A stretch of 40,476 nucleotides of DNA. It comes from Thiobacillus sp. (lineage in GTDB: Bacteria; Pseudomonadota; Gammaproteobacteria; Burkholderiales; Thiobacillaceae). The notes under the pieces are model-generated. The model was not told the origin of the DNA. It saw only the letters and a program-made list of their open reading frames with translations, and did not search any database. This document shows, piece after piece, positions 19,623 to 27,520 of the stretch (positions are counted from its first letter, which is position 1; each line of letters opens with the position of its first letter). The stretch spans positions 1 to 40,476 of the forward strand of contig JANJXF010000032.1 of the NCBI GenBank assembly GCA_024709165.1. Reading direction: 5' to 3'. A program made the translations under genes and the position numbers.

Positions 19623-19943
19623 TCATTGTTTGCGCCGCCGCGTCTCCGCCTCGGGATGGAGCCTGAGCACGACGTTCTCGCCGCCGCGGCGCAGCACCAC
19701 TTCAGTCTCGTCGATGCGCACGACACGCGCACCCTGGTAGCGGCCACCGACGCGAACCATCTCGCCGCCGAGGATGGCGACGCGTTGCGCGCCACTGCTG
19801 CGGATGCCGGTGAGCACAGCCGGTGGCGGCATCCCGGCGCTGTCGGTGCGCGGCGGCAGCGCGGTGGGATCGGGCAGTTCTGCCTGCACGGGCGACGCGG
19901 CGAATGCGGCCAGCAGACCAAGTCGAATCAGACGCGCAGCCAT
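19623..19943 (-). CDS. mshK: MSHA biogenesis protein MshK (PilP-like)
   Basis: A 106-residue exported protein. A signal peptide ([19 protein letters not shown]) is followed by a Pro-rich spacer and a small beta domain ([40 protein letters not shown]) with the pattern of PilP or the GspC HR domain. Such domains link the inner-membrane platform to the secretin. The ATG at 19943 overlaps the 3' end of mshJ by 16 bases, and mshL follows after 19 bases. Recognition rests on size, position and pattern. Confidence 0.82.
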   Translation of the reverse strand: MAARLIRLGLLAAFAASPVQAELPDPTALPPRTDSAGMPPPAVLTGIRSSGAQRVAILGGEMVRVGGRYQGARVVRIDETEVVLRRGGENVVLRLHPEAETRRRKQ

Positions 19944-20584
19944 GCTTCTTCCAGACTGAGGGTGTGGACGGTGAGAACCAGTGAGAGCTCGGGACGCGTG
20001 CTCGCGTCCAGCCGCGCCTCGGCCCATTCGAGCTGCCATGGAAGCGCCTCGACGCGCTCCAGATAGGCAACAAGGTCAGCGTAGCGGCCGACGAGGGTGA
20101 TCTCGAAGCCGTGCCGCCAGATACCCGCTGCTGCCGTGGTTTCCCCACGCGCCGGCTGCAACGGTTTCGGCGCGAGCGAGCGCAGCGCGGTGACGCGTAC
20201 GCCCGCACCGCCACGCGCCATGTCGCGCAGCACCTGCGGCATGCGCTCGGGCGGCACCATGGCGTGCATGCGCTGTTCTAGTTCGGCATCGAGTTCGGCA
20301 AGGCGCGCGGTGGCGCGCGCGAGTGCCTCGCGCGCGGCCTGATCGGGGTCATCGGCAGTGCGCGCACCGAGCTCGGCCTGCTGCGCGGCAAGCTCCGCGA
20401 TCGCGGCATCGGCCGCTTCGACGCGCGCTTGCGCGCCGGCCCGGCGCGCATTGACGGGGTCGATCAGCAGCAACTGGATCAGGGCGAACAGCGCCACGAC
20501 GAGGGCAGCAAACACGAACAATCGCTCCCGCAGACTCATGGCATCGACGCGTTCACGCATGCGTTGCAGGCTTTCAGTGTTCAT
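19928..20584 (-). CDS. mshJ: MSHA biogenesis protein MshJ (PilO-like)
   Basis: A 218-residue bitopic protein of the inner-membrane alignment complex. A short cytoplasmic start (MNTESLQRMRERVDAMSLRER) precedes one membrane helix (LFVFAALVVALFALIQLLLI). A coiled coil of about 60 residues rich in Ala/Glu/Arg follows, and then a PilO-like ferredoxin fold (FEITLVGRYADLVAYLERVE). The MSLRERLFVF junction is typical of MshJ. The start overlaps the preceding PilN-like gene by 11 bases and the stop overlaps mshK. Confidence 0.87.
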   Translation of the reverse strand: MNTESLQRMRERVDAMSLRERLFVFAALVVALFALIQLLLIDPVNARRAGAQARVEAADAAIAELAAQQAELGARTADDPDQAAREALARATARLAELDAELEQRMHAMVPPERMPQVLRDMARGGAGVRVTALRSLAPKPLQPARGETTAAAGIWRHGFEITLVGRYADLVAYLERVEALPWQLEWAEARLDASTRPELSLVLTVHTLSLEEAWLRV

Positions 20585-21197
20585 CGCCCTGCTCCGTTGC
20601 CGTCTTGACCGGTACGCCGGCGACGAGGGTGAAATCGACCTGGCCCGACGGGGCGGCCTGCGCCGGTATCGCCTGCACGGCGGCGAAGCGCATGCCGGCG
20701 AACGGCGCCTGTCTGCCGAGCTGATCGAGATAGGTGCTGAGCAGACGCGCTTCCAGCGCCGAACCGTTCAAGACGACATGCTCGGGTGCGAGAGTGAAGC
20801 CGTTCAGCCAGACGCCGTCGACGCGGCCGTGCGCGAGCCCGCGAAGACGCGCCGCAAAGCCGCTGGAAACGGTGCCAGGCGTGGTGCCGAGCAATGCGCG
20901 CAATGCCTCGCGCGCGGCCACCTGCGCCTCGGCGGCGCGCGCGCGCTCGGTGGCGAGCTTGCTGGCGGGGCGTGCCGCCGCCACGGCCTGCGCGTCGAAC
21001 GCCTGCTGTACGGTGGCCTGCTCGGTTTCGCGCGCGGTGGCGCGGGCGTCGTCGGCGGCAGCACGGGTATGCAGCCAGGCGGTCCAGGCAAGCGCGGCGG
21101 CAAGTGCGAAACCCGCACCGAGCGTCATCTCGCGCAGGCCGAAGGCGTAACGCTTCTTCAGCAGCAGCGGGTTGATGAGATTGATCTGCTGGCTCAT
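20574..21197 (-). CDS. PilN-like inner-membrane protein of the MSHA system
   Basis: A 207-residue protein starting MSQQINLINPLLLKKRYAFG. The INLINPLL peptide is the PilN N-terminal motif that docks into PilM-like proteins. A membrane helix (GAGFALAAALAWTAWL), a coiled coil and a PilN-type C-terminal domain follow (VWLNGFTLAPEHVVLNGSAL). It lies between the PilM-like mshI and the PilO-like mshJ, matching the pilM-pilN-pilO-pilP order. The ATG at 21197 overlaps the mshI stop by four bases. Some annotations call this second protein MshI2. Confidence 0.85.
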   Translation of the reverse strand: MSQQINLINPLLLKKRYAFGLREMTLGAGFALAAALAWTAWLHTRAAADDARATARETEQATVQQAFDAQAVAAARPASKLATERARAAEAQVAAREALRALLGTTPGTVSSGFAARLRGLAHGRVDGVWLNGFTLAPEHVVLNGSALEARLLSTYLDQLGRQAPFAGMRFAAVQAIPAQAAPSGQVDFTLVAGVPVKTATEQGDEH

Positions 21198-22102
21198 GGC
21201 TGCGTGTCTTCCCGGCGCAGCGCGGCGCCGATGGCGTGAAAGCACGCCGGCGGCAGCGCGGTGACGTCGGGCAGCGCGCTGGTGTCAAGCACGTCCGCGA
21301 GCGACAGGACCTCGACCGGCAAGGCGAGATTGGCGGCGAAGCCCTCGCGCAGTCGTTCGGCCTGTGCGAGCGGCGCGAGCAGCAGACGGTCGACCGGAAT
21401 ACCGCCGAACTGGCGATCGAAATGATCGAGGGTGCGCTGGATTTCCAGCGTGGGACGTTCGAGCGTGGCGCCCAGATCACCGCCATCGAGAACGGCCGGG
21501 CTCACCGCGAGGGTCCGCGCCATGCACAGTTCACCATCGAGCGAGAGGGTGAGCAGGCCGCCGGATTCGATGAAGGAGAACATGGCCAGGGCACGGCCGG
21601 GCTTTTCCAGACGCACGGCGATGTTGCGTTGTGCGGTTTCGATGATGTCGATGACCTTGAGATCGAGTCCAGCCCCGAGTGCGAGTGCGGTTTCGTCGGC
21701 CAGCATGGTATTGCGCGCGGCGACCGCGAACAACTGACGTACGTGGGTGAGATGTTCGGGCTGCGGCACGGCGAGCACGTCGAAGGTGCCGTCGTCGGCA
21801 TGAAAATCGAGCTGGTCCTGGATTTGCCAGCGCACGGCGGCCTTGAGTTCGTCCGCCGGTACGTTGGGAGCGTCGACCAGACGCAGGCGGTAGTCGGCCG
21901 CCCGCAGCACCAGGCTCGCCGGTCCCGGTGCGTGCAGGCTCCCCAGCGCCTCGCGCCAGTTCTCTCCGGCCACCGCCACCTCGCCGGCGGCAAGCAACCG
22001 CGGCACGGCGACGCGGCGGTCGACGCGCGCATAGGCAATGCGATCTGCAAGACGCAGGTACGCGGTGAGACCACCTTCGGCTTTCCGGCGAAAGAAGCGC
22101 AT
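21194..22102 (-). CDS. mshI: MSHA biogenesis protein MshI (PilM-like)
   Basis: A 302-residue actin-like ATPase-fold protein, the cytoplasmic member of the alignment complex. The start MRFFRRKAEGGLTAYL at 22102 is followed by the PilM-like pattern VLRAADYRLRLVDAPNVPAD, with LKAAVRWQIQDQLDF and VFAVAARN-type LFAVAARNTMLADE next. The second half has IIETAQRNIAVRLEK and LEIQRTLDHFDRQFGG. It is first of the second msh block, 113 bases after mshQ. The upstream bases are relatively AT-rich. TTGGTT and TATTAG with 16 bases between could be a weak sigma-70 promoter, but the ribosome site is poor. Confidence 0.87.
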   Translation of the reverse strand: MRFFRRKAEGGLTAYLRLADRIAYARVDRRVAVPRLLAAGEVAVAGENWREALGSLHAPGPASLVLRAADYRLRLVDAPNVPADELKAAVRWQIQDQLDFHADDGTFDVLAVPQPEHLTHVRQLFAVAARNTMLADETALALGAGLDLKVIDIIETAQRNIAVRLEKPGRALAMFSFIESGGLLTLSLDGELCMARTLAVSPAVLDGGDLGATLERPTLEIQRTLDHFDRQFGGIPVDRLLLAPLAQAERLREGFAANLALPVEVLSLADVLDTSALPDVTALPPACFHAIGAALRREDTQP

Positions 22103-22215
22103 GAGATTTTTGATGCAACCCCCTAATAATTCAACGAATACTACAACCAAATCCACCAGCGCAAGCGCGTACCGCGTGCAGTGTGCGATTCACCCCACAA
22201 CCCTAGCTGCACACC

Positions 22216-24459
22216 TCAGTACATCTCGCGCATGTAGATCAGGTGCCGGCTGCCGCGATGCAGGCCAAAACTGGCACGCGCAACGGGATCGTTATCCCAG
22301 GTCGTGCCGGATGCCCACTTCCCCTGCAGATAGGAAAGGTCCGCGCTCGCCGCGACGCAAGGGGCGCCGCCCGGCGAGTCGCTGCCGAGGTCGATGCACA
22401 GGTCGACGCTGCCGCTGTTACCCGCCCCCGGTGCAGATAACCGCAGGTTGCCGCGACCACCGTTGAAACGGCCGGACAGCGTGACCGCGGTCTCGGGGCT
22501 GTTCAGATCGCGCTGCCAGTTGCTGAGCGCCACGTCGGCGGCGGAAAGCTGGGTGCAGAAATCTGCCGTATTGCGCACGAATCCACTGCCATTCCAATAG
22601 CGGGTTTCAATCGGCACCGGCAGGCCGAGCAGTTCCGAACCATGGGCACTGGACAAAGCCAGCAGGCCGAAACGGATTTGATTCCCCGCATCGAAAGCGA
22701 TGCCAGAAAACTGCGCAGGAACCGTCGTGTCGATGGTGCCGTTGCCCGACACGCCGTTCTCGGCGAGGTCCTGAATGCTCATCGACAGGTCGATATCGGC
22801 AGCGAAGGGCGCGACCGGAATCGAGCGCAGGAACGCGAGTTCGTCGGCGGCATTGGCGGTCATGGTGCCGACCCCCCCGCCGCTCCCGGTGACGGTCGGT
22901 GCTCCGAGAAGACCGATATCGAGCGCGCCCGTGACCGCTGTGTAGGTCTGCACAGTGCCGAGCGGCACGAGCTTCCACAGCGCGCCGGTATAGTTGAGAG
23001 TGAGTGCGCCCGCGGCATTGCGGGCGGTGATCGTCGCCTCCGGAACGGTGACATAGCCGAAGGGCTGGCCGACGTAGGTGAAGGAGCGCGCCGGGCAACT
23101 CGTATCGTTGAAGGTCTTGAACTGCGGCGGGACGGCCGTGGGCGTCAGCTCGAAATGGTCGGGAACGAAGCGGCCGACGTCGATTGCTACCGAACAGGCA
23201 TAACGGCCCGTCGCTGAACAGCTGGCCTCCGTGTCGCCCGCATCCACTGACGCGAAATTTTGATCCTGCAATTGCATGGTCAATGCACCAACCTCGGAGT
23301 AAGACGCCGTCATCGTCGTCACGACCCCGGATGCGGCCGACCAGATTCCCGAGGTGAGCACTCCGAGGGCGCAGCCCGACGCCGGCAGCAGGCACGCGCC
23401 CGGGCTCGCCACGGGGCTGCCGTTGTAATTCGACGTGGCGCCGCCGACCGCGTTGCGTGCAGTCGCCTCGATGCGAAACGGCCGCCCCGCCCGGTGCACG
23501 TGGCCGCCCGACGCGGACACATTGGCCAGCACCCGCGCACTGCCTGCGGTCATGCTGTCGGCATCCCTCACGATCACGCCGTCCAGTCTCGCCGGCCGGA
23601 TGGCGAAATTGTCACCCGAACACGCGATGAGCGACGGGGCGCCGGTGGCCGGATGGCTGATTCGCAGCCGGACGTTGGCCCATGCGTTGGCGTTGGGTTC
23701 GGTGATGCCGGCCAGCGTCTTGCGCCCCGCGTCGGTGACGCTGAAGCCGAGCGTTCCCAGCGGATGGATCAGGCCGTGGGCCCCACATCCCGCGCCCACC
23801 GAGGCATCGACCAGCTCGATCTTCACATCGCCCGTGAACGCGGTGTCCACAGCCGTTCCGCCCGGCTGCAGTGCGACTACCGCGAGGCTGAACGGGACCG
23901 AGGCAATCTTGGTCCCGATCGTCCCGCTTGCGCTGCCTGCGGGCGTCACGACATCAAAGGCGTTGAAGCCGCTGGGCGTGCCGGACGTCCCGGTGACCGT
24001 CAGGCTGGCGGTGGCCGGACCGACCGAGCCGGCGCTGGACGTGACCGTCCCCGTGCTGTTCACGTAGCTTCCCGCGATGCTCGACGTGACCGATACGCTG
24101 ACGCTGCACGACTGGTTCCCGGCGATGTTTCCTCCCGCCAGGCTGAGCGACGTGCCGTTCGGCGCGGCTGTCACGCTGCCGCCACAGGTATTCACCACGT
24201 TTGGCGATGCGGCATTTTTCAGATTGGACGGGTACGCATCGGTAAAGGCAATGTTCGCTGCGACCCCGGGTGGCGGCCGGTTCTGGATGCTTATGGTAAG
24301 CGTCGCGGATCCTCCCGTCGCGATCGCGGCAGGACTGAAGCTCTTGGTCACGGCGACGAGATCGGCATCGGCTGGTGACGTCAGGCCAAACAGAAGCGCC
24401 AGGATCGCAAGCCGTCGGTGCGGGCAGTTGGTACGCTGCGGATGGCAAAGAACATTCAT
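22216..24459 (-). CDS. mshQ: MSHA pilus-associated large surface protein, MshQ-like (DUF6701)
   Basis: A 747-residue secreted protein. A signal peptide (RLAILALLFGLTSPADA, cleavage near residue 33) precedes a DUF11-like beta domain (VAVTKSFSPAAIATGGSATL, to about residue 155). The rest is the long DUF6701-type region typical of MshQ, ending in the family tail ASFGLHRGSRHLIYMREMY. Vibrio MshQ is larger and carries more domains, so this is a compact version. It is probably a tip or surface adhesin of the pilus; that role is inference from the family and position. The ATG at 24459 overlaps the mshP stop by four bases. Confidence 0.85.
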   Translation of the reverse strand: MNVLCHPQRTNCPHRRLAILALLFGLTSPADADLVAVTKSFSPAAIATGGSATLTISIQNRPPPGVAANIAFTDAYPSNLKNAASPNVVNTCGGSVTAAPNGTSLSLAGGNIAGNQSCSVSVSVTSSIAGSYVNSTGTVTSSAGSVGPATASLTVTGTSGTPSGFNAFDVVTPAGSASGTIGTKIASVPFSLAVVALQPGGTAVDTAFTGDVKIELVDASVGAGCGAHGLIHPLGTLGFSVTDAGRKTLAGITEPNANAWANVRLRISHPATGAPSLIACSGDNFAIRPARLDGVIVRDADSMTAGSARVLANVSASGGHVHRAGRPFRIEATARNAVGGATSNYNGSPVASPGACLLPASGCALGVLTSGIWSAASGVVTTMTASYSEVGALTMQLQDQNFASVDAGDTEASCSATGRYACSVAIDVGRFVPDHFELTPTAVPPQFKTFNDTSCPARSFTYVGQPFGYVTVPEATITARNAAGALTLNYTGALWKLVPLGTVQTYTAVTGALDIGLLGAPTVTGSGGGVGTMTANAADELAFLRSIPVAPFAADIDLSMSIQDLAENGVSGNGTIDTTVPAQFSGIAFDAGNQIRFGLLALSSAHGSELLGLPVPIETRYWNGSGFVRNTADFCTQLSAADVALSNWQRDLNSPETAVTLSGRFNGGRGNLRLSAPGAGNSGSVDLCIDLGSDSPGGAPCVAASADLSYLQGKWASGTTWDNDPVARASFGLHRGSRHLIYMREMY

Positions 24460-24884
24460 TTCGCAAACACCGCCCTGATCTGCCGCTCGACATAATCCGG
24501 CTCGCCTGCAGCGCCGGCCCTAGCCGTGGACCGGATCTCGTAGACGGCTACGGTTTCCGCGCCATCGTTCGTGTCGCTGCGCCGGCATTCGACAGTGACC
24601 GTGAAGAGCGCAAACTCCCCGGCACCGAGACCAACGGTGGAGGGCGACACGGGACACGGCGTGGCCGGTCCCGGCGGGACGATCACCTGCCACGCCGCCC
24701 ACTCGATGCCGGCACGCGCGGCCTGGTAGGCGCGCGCACTGTGCACGTCGAGTGCGCTGCTGAGATGGCTGGTACGCGACAGCGTGGTCATGTAGACAGC
24801 CAGCGCGGCCAGCACGACCAGCAGGAAGATCGCCGAGGGGAGCGCAAAGCCATGTTCGTCGCGCTGAAAAATCGCGTCAGTCAT
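24456..24884 (-). CDS. mshP: MSHA pilin-like protein MshP
   Basis: A 142-residue minor pilin-like protein. The class III-type start is MTDAIFQRDEHG followed by FALPSAIFLLVVLAALAVYM. The processing Gly is at 12, and Glu at +5 of the mature protein is missing (Ser instead). That loss is typical of MshP and of the GspK/PilX-type pseudopilin that sits at the tip. ATG at 24884 overlaps the mshO stop by four bases. The open frame extending upstream to 25124 is mshO in another frame. Confidence 0.85.
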   Translation of the reverse strand: MTDAIFQRDEHGFALPSAIFLLVVLAALAVYMTTLSRTSHLSSALDVHSARAYQAARAGIEWAAWQVIVPPGPATPCPVSPSTVGLGAGEFALFTVTVECRRSDTNDGAETVAVYEIRSTARAGAAGEPDYVERQIRAVFAK

Positions 24885-25684
24885 GGCTGATTCACCACCT
24901 GGGTTGCGGCGTAGAGACGCGCACTTTCGTTGTCGCGTGCAAGGGTAAGCGCGATGCTGACCAGCCCGCCACGCTCGGTGACACCCGGTTCGTAGGTGAT
25001 GCGACAGGCACTGACACCATCCGCGAGCAGCGCGCTGGGCGTGGCGGCGGCAAAGCTCGTCGGTTGTGCCGCGGCGACGGCATAGCCCCAATAGCGGGTG
25101 AGCGTGCGCGCAGCGGGGTTGCACACGTAGCTCACCGCACCTTCGACGACATGAAAGCGTTTGCCCGGCGAAGCGAGCGGAAAAAGCTTGGCGGCCATGG
25201 CAATATTGGTCGCGCTGCCGGACGCACCTGTGAAGGTGGCCAGTGTCTCACCCGCCCAGGCATCGGCGCCGGGTATGCCAAGGTTGTACACGGCAATGAA
25301 GTCTCCGCTGCGCAGGTCGATGGCTGGTCCCAGCACGTCGAAGCTGCTGTCGGCCGCGGTGAAATCTAGGACGTCGCCGCCGCCCTCGGCGCGGTAGCGC
25401 CCGCCGGTGCGGGTGGCAAGAAATTCCAGATAAGTGACGCCGCCCGCCTCGATCACGCGCACGCTGTTGGGCAGCGCCAGACGGATGTCGCGCCCCATGC
25501 GGCGCAGCGCGGTGTCGGCCGCATCGGCAAGGCGTGCGCGGCGGTCCTGCGCGACGTAACTCTCCAGGGGCGCACGCAGGAACACCGCCACCATGGCGCC
25601 GACAATCGCGGTGACCGCCATGACGATGACGAGTTCGACCAGACTGAAGCCGGCAGCGCGGGCGGGTTCAGAGATTCGGCGCAT
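24881..25684 (-). CDS. mshO: MSHA minor pilin MshO
   Basis: A 267-residue minor pilin. The leader MRRISEPARAAG ends at a processing Gly, and the mature protein begins FSLVELVIVMAVTAIVGAMV with Glu at +5. The sequence ESYVAQDRRARLADAADTALRRM after the hydrophobic helix is the MshO/GspJ pattern, and the size fits GspJ-like pilins. Two cysteines late in the protein (VSYVCNPAARTL and GVSACRITYEPG) could pair. The start lies within the 3' end of mshD (17-base overlap). Confidence 0.9.
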   Translation of the reverse strand: MRRISEPARAAGFSLVELVIVMAVTAIVGAMVAVFLRAPLESYVAQDRRARLADAADTALRRMGRDIRLALPNSVRVIEAGGVTYLEFLATRTGGRYRAEGGGDVLDFTAADSSFDVLGPAIDLRSGDFIAVYNLGIPGADAWAGETLATFTGASGSATNIAMAAKLFPLASPGKRFHVVEGAVSYVCNPAARTLTRYWGYAVAAAQPTSFAAATPSALLADGVSACRITYEPGVTERGGLVSIALTLARDNESARLYAATQVVNQP

Positions 25685-26300
25685 GGCGGGTACGGTAGCC
25701 GGACAGGCTGACGTTATGGTTGCCGGGGCCGCTCACGGTGACCGTGACGAGCAGGGTCTCGCCTGCCGGAATACCGTTGAAGACGCCGGCGGAGGCGACG
25801 CTGACCGTGGCGGAGTAGGCATCGAGCCCCGCCACGACCTCACCGGCGACATCCGTGATGCCGTTCATGGCGAAGCCATGATAGTCGTTGACGTTGTCGA
25901 ACGGCAGTGTGGCGGCGTAACGCGATTCACCCGCCTCCGGCCCGATGGTTTCGGGTGTCGCGCAGTCGGCGGCGCTGGCTGCGGTTTCACTGCCGGGATC
26001 GTCCGGATCGCAATAGGTAAAAGGCTTGGCCAGCACTTCTTCCAGCAGCGACTCGGCGATCGCCTGCACCTGCTTGCGCACCACCGGGTCGGCACTGGAA
26101 CGCGCGCTGGCGCTGTAGACCGTCAACAGGCCGGCGACGGCGATGCCGATCACGACGATGAACACCAGGAGTTCGACAAGACTGACGCCGCGCTGCGGGT
26201 TTCCACCATCCGGGCGGAAGGCGGAAGCCCGCAGAATCGGGTGCCCGAATCCAGGCGTTCGCCGGAGCGGCGGTTTGTTGAACGTCTCCCTAATGGACAT
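25668..26300 (-). CDS. mshD: MSHA minor pilin MshD, with unusually long leader
   Basis: A 210-residue minor pilin (GspI/PilV-like). The prepilin motif is QRG followed by VSLVELLVFIVVIGIAVAGL, with Glu at +5. Only one ATG lies upstream in frame (26300), which gives a 38-residue leader where MshD usually has about ten. No GTG start lies between, so either the leader is real or translation starts at a TTG/CTG. The remaining sequence has the PilV-type pattern VVRKQVQAIAESLLEEVLAK. The start overlaps mshC by 11 bases. Confidence 0.86.
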   Translation of the reverse strand: MSIRETFNKPPLRRTPGFGHPILRASAFRPDGGNPQRGVSLVELLVFIVVIGIAVAGLLTVYSASARSSADPVVRKQVQAIAESLLEEVLAKPFTYCDPDDPGSETAASAADCATPETIGPEAGESRYAATLPFDNVNDYHGFAMNGITDVAGEVVAGLDAYSATVSVASAGVFNGIPAGETLLVTVTVSGPGNHNVSLSGYRTRHAPNL

Positions 26301-26739
26301 AGCCCGTCTCCCGCTCCACCCGCACGCGGTAGGTCCCGACCCCGTTCACCAGCAGCTCGAGGGTGGTGGCGATATCCGGGCGGCCGGCCGCGTCAAAGCC
26401 GAGCGTCGTGGCGGGACCGAGACTCACACCAGCCGGCGCGGTGACGGTATAGGGCTTCTCCCCGCCCGGACCGGGGGCTGGCGTGGCGCAGGGCGCGGTT
26501 GCGACGTAACACAGACTGGCCTGCCCCACGGTAACCTGCACGAACACCTCGCGGCGCTGCGCCACCGCCAGCTTCTGCGCGTAGCGCACGGTGGCCGCAA
26601 GCTGATCGGCATAGCCGCGGCTGTCGAAGCCGTTGCGCCCTGCCAGACGCGGCATGGCCACCGCCGCAAGGATGCCGGCGATGGCCATGACGACAATGAG
26701 TTCGACGAGGGTGAAGCCGTGGACCGAACGTGCTCTCAC
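26290..26739 (-). CDS. mshC: MSHA minor pilin MshC
   Basis: A 149-residue GspH-like minor pilin. The short leader MRARSVHG precedes FTLVELIVVMAIAGILAAVA (Glu at +5). YADQLAATVRYAQKLAVAQR is the GspH helix, and the cysteine pair SLCYVATAPC fits MshC. It lies 16 bases after mshA. An initiation role in pilus assembly is known for GspH-like minor pilins; here it is inferred. Confidence 0.9.
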   Translation of the reverse strand: MRARSVHGFTLVELIVVMAIAGILAAVAMPRLAGRNGFDSRGYADQLAATVRYAQKLAVAQRREVFVQVTVGQASLCYVATAPCATPAPGPGGEKPYTVTAPAGVSLGPATTLGFDAAGRPDIATTLELLVNGVGTYRVRVERETGYVH

Positions 26740-26755
26740 GGCATCCGCCGGGAAC

Positions 26756-27325
26756 TCAGCAACCGGTGGTCGTCACCGCACTGACGACAGGTGCCGCGTT
26801 CGCCACGGGTGCCGTGTAGGTGAACGAGCAGTTCGCCACAGCACTGCCGCCGCTCACGCGGATGGTGATGACCGATCCGGCTGCGCCGCCGCCGCCCGCC
26901 AGGCTGTAGCCTTCCCGTGCAAGCGTCGTGTTCGCCGCGGCGACGCCGGTGCCGGCAGGGAAGAAGGTCGAGGTCAGGCCGCTGGCGTTGACCACACCCA
27001 GCACGTTGGCCGTGGGATAAGTATTGAGGATCTGTACCAGGCCGCTTTCCGTGCACAGGTTGGTGGTGTTGTTGGGCGGGTTGGCACCGAACCCCGTTGC
27101 CACCGCGCACGCCACCGTGTCGGCCACGCCGCCGCGCGCCAATGCGGTACCGTGGATCATCGCGGCCGCCGCCTGCACCGCGCCGCGCGCGGCATTGAGC
27201 TTGGCGATGCGCGCATCGCGCTGAATGTTGGTGAAGCGCGGCAGCGCCACCGCGGCAAGAATGCCGAGAATGACGATGACGACGATGAGTTCGATCATGG
27301 TGAAACCGTGCTGCCTGGTTTTCAT
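26756..27325 (-). CDS. mshA: major pilin MshA
   Basis: The 189-residue main subunit of the pilus. Leader MKTRQHG, then FTMIELIVVIVILGILAAVA with Glu at +5, followed by LPRFTNIQRDARIAKLNAAR, which is the classic MshA/PilA helix. Four cysteines are present in the mature part (TVACAVA, NLCTESG, ANCSFTY and the terminal TTTGC), two of which should form the C-terminal loop. ATG at 27325 has GGAGA eight bases upstream. A 195-base gap separates it from mshG and holds a sigma-54-like element, so it can be transcribed apart from mshE-mshG. Confidence 0.93.
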   Translation of the reverse strand: MKTRQHGFTMIELIVVIVILGILAAVALPRFTNIQRDARIAKLNAARGAVQAAAAMIHGTALARGGVADTVACAVATGFGANPPNNTTNLCTESGLVQILNTYPTANVLGVVNASGLTSTFFPAGTGVAAANTTLAREGYSLAGGGGAAGSVITIRVSGGSAVANCSFTYTAPVANAAPVVSAVTTTGC

Positions 27326-27360
27326 TTGGTGTTCTCCACAGGTTGGGTGTCGGAAGACAG

Positions 27361-27376
27361 GCAAATTTCAGGCCCG
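27361..27376 (-). promoter_or_regulatory. sigma-54-like (-24/-12) promoter candidate for mshA
   Basis: On the minus strand the bases read CGGGCCTGAAATTTGC. GG at 27374-27373 and GC at 27362-27361 are separated by exactly ten bases, with TTGC at the -12 side. The predicted start near 27350 leaves about 25 bases to the mshA ATG, containing the GGAGA ribosome site. The -24 half is imperfect (GGGCCT against TGGCAC). A second copy of the GCAAATTTC motif lies 21 bases upstream without the GG. PilA of Pseudomonas uses sigma-54, which makes this plausible. Confidence 0.4.
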
Positions 27377-27520
27377 TTGCTGCAAATTTCGGCGCAAAGC
27401 GCCAGAACTTTAGCGATACCTGATTCGCGCCCTCGTTCCGGCAGCTTCACGCCCTGCCTTGATACCCCCCAAACGCCCCGCGGATCGCCCTGGCAAGGCT
27501 GAACATAGCCTGACGCCCGC

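Noticed and set aside
22103-22215. Terminator between mshQ and mshI
   Set aside because: Only a six-base GTGTGC/GCACAC pairing with a long loop and no T-run; not enough for a call.
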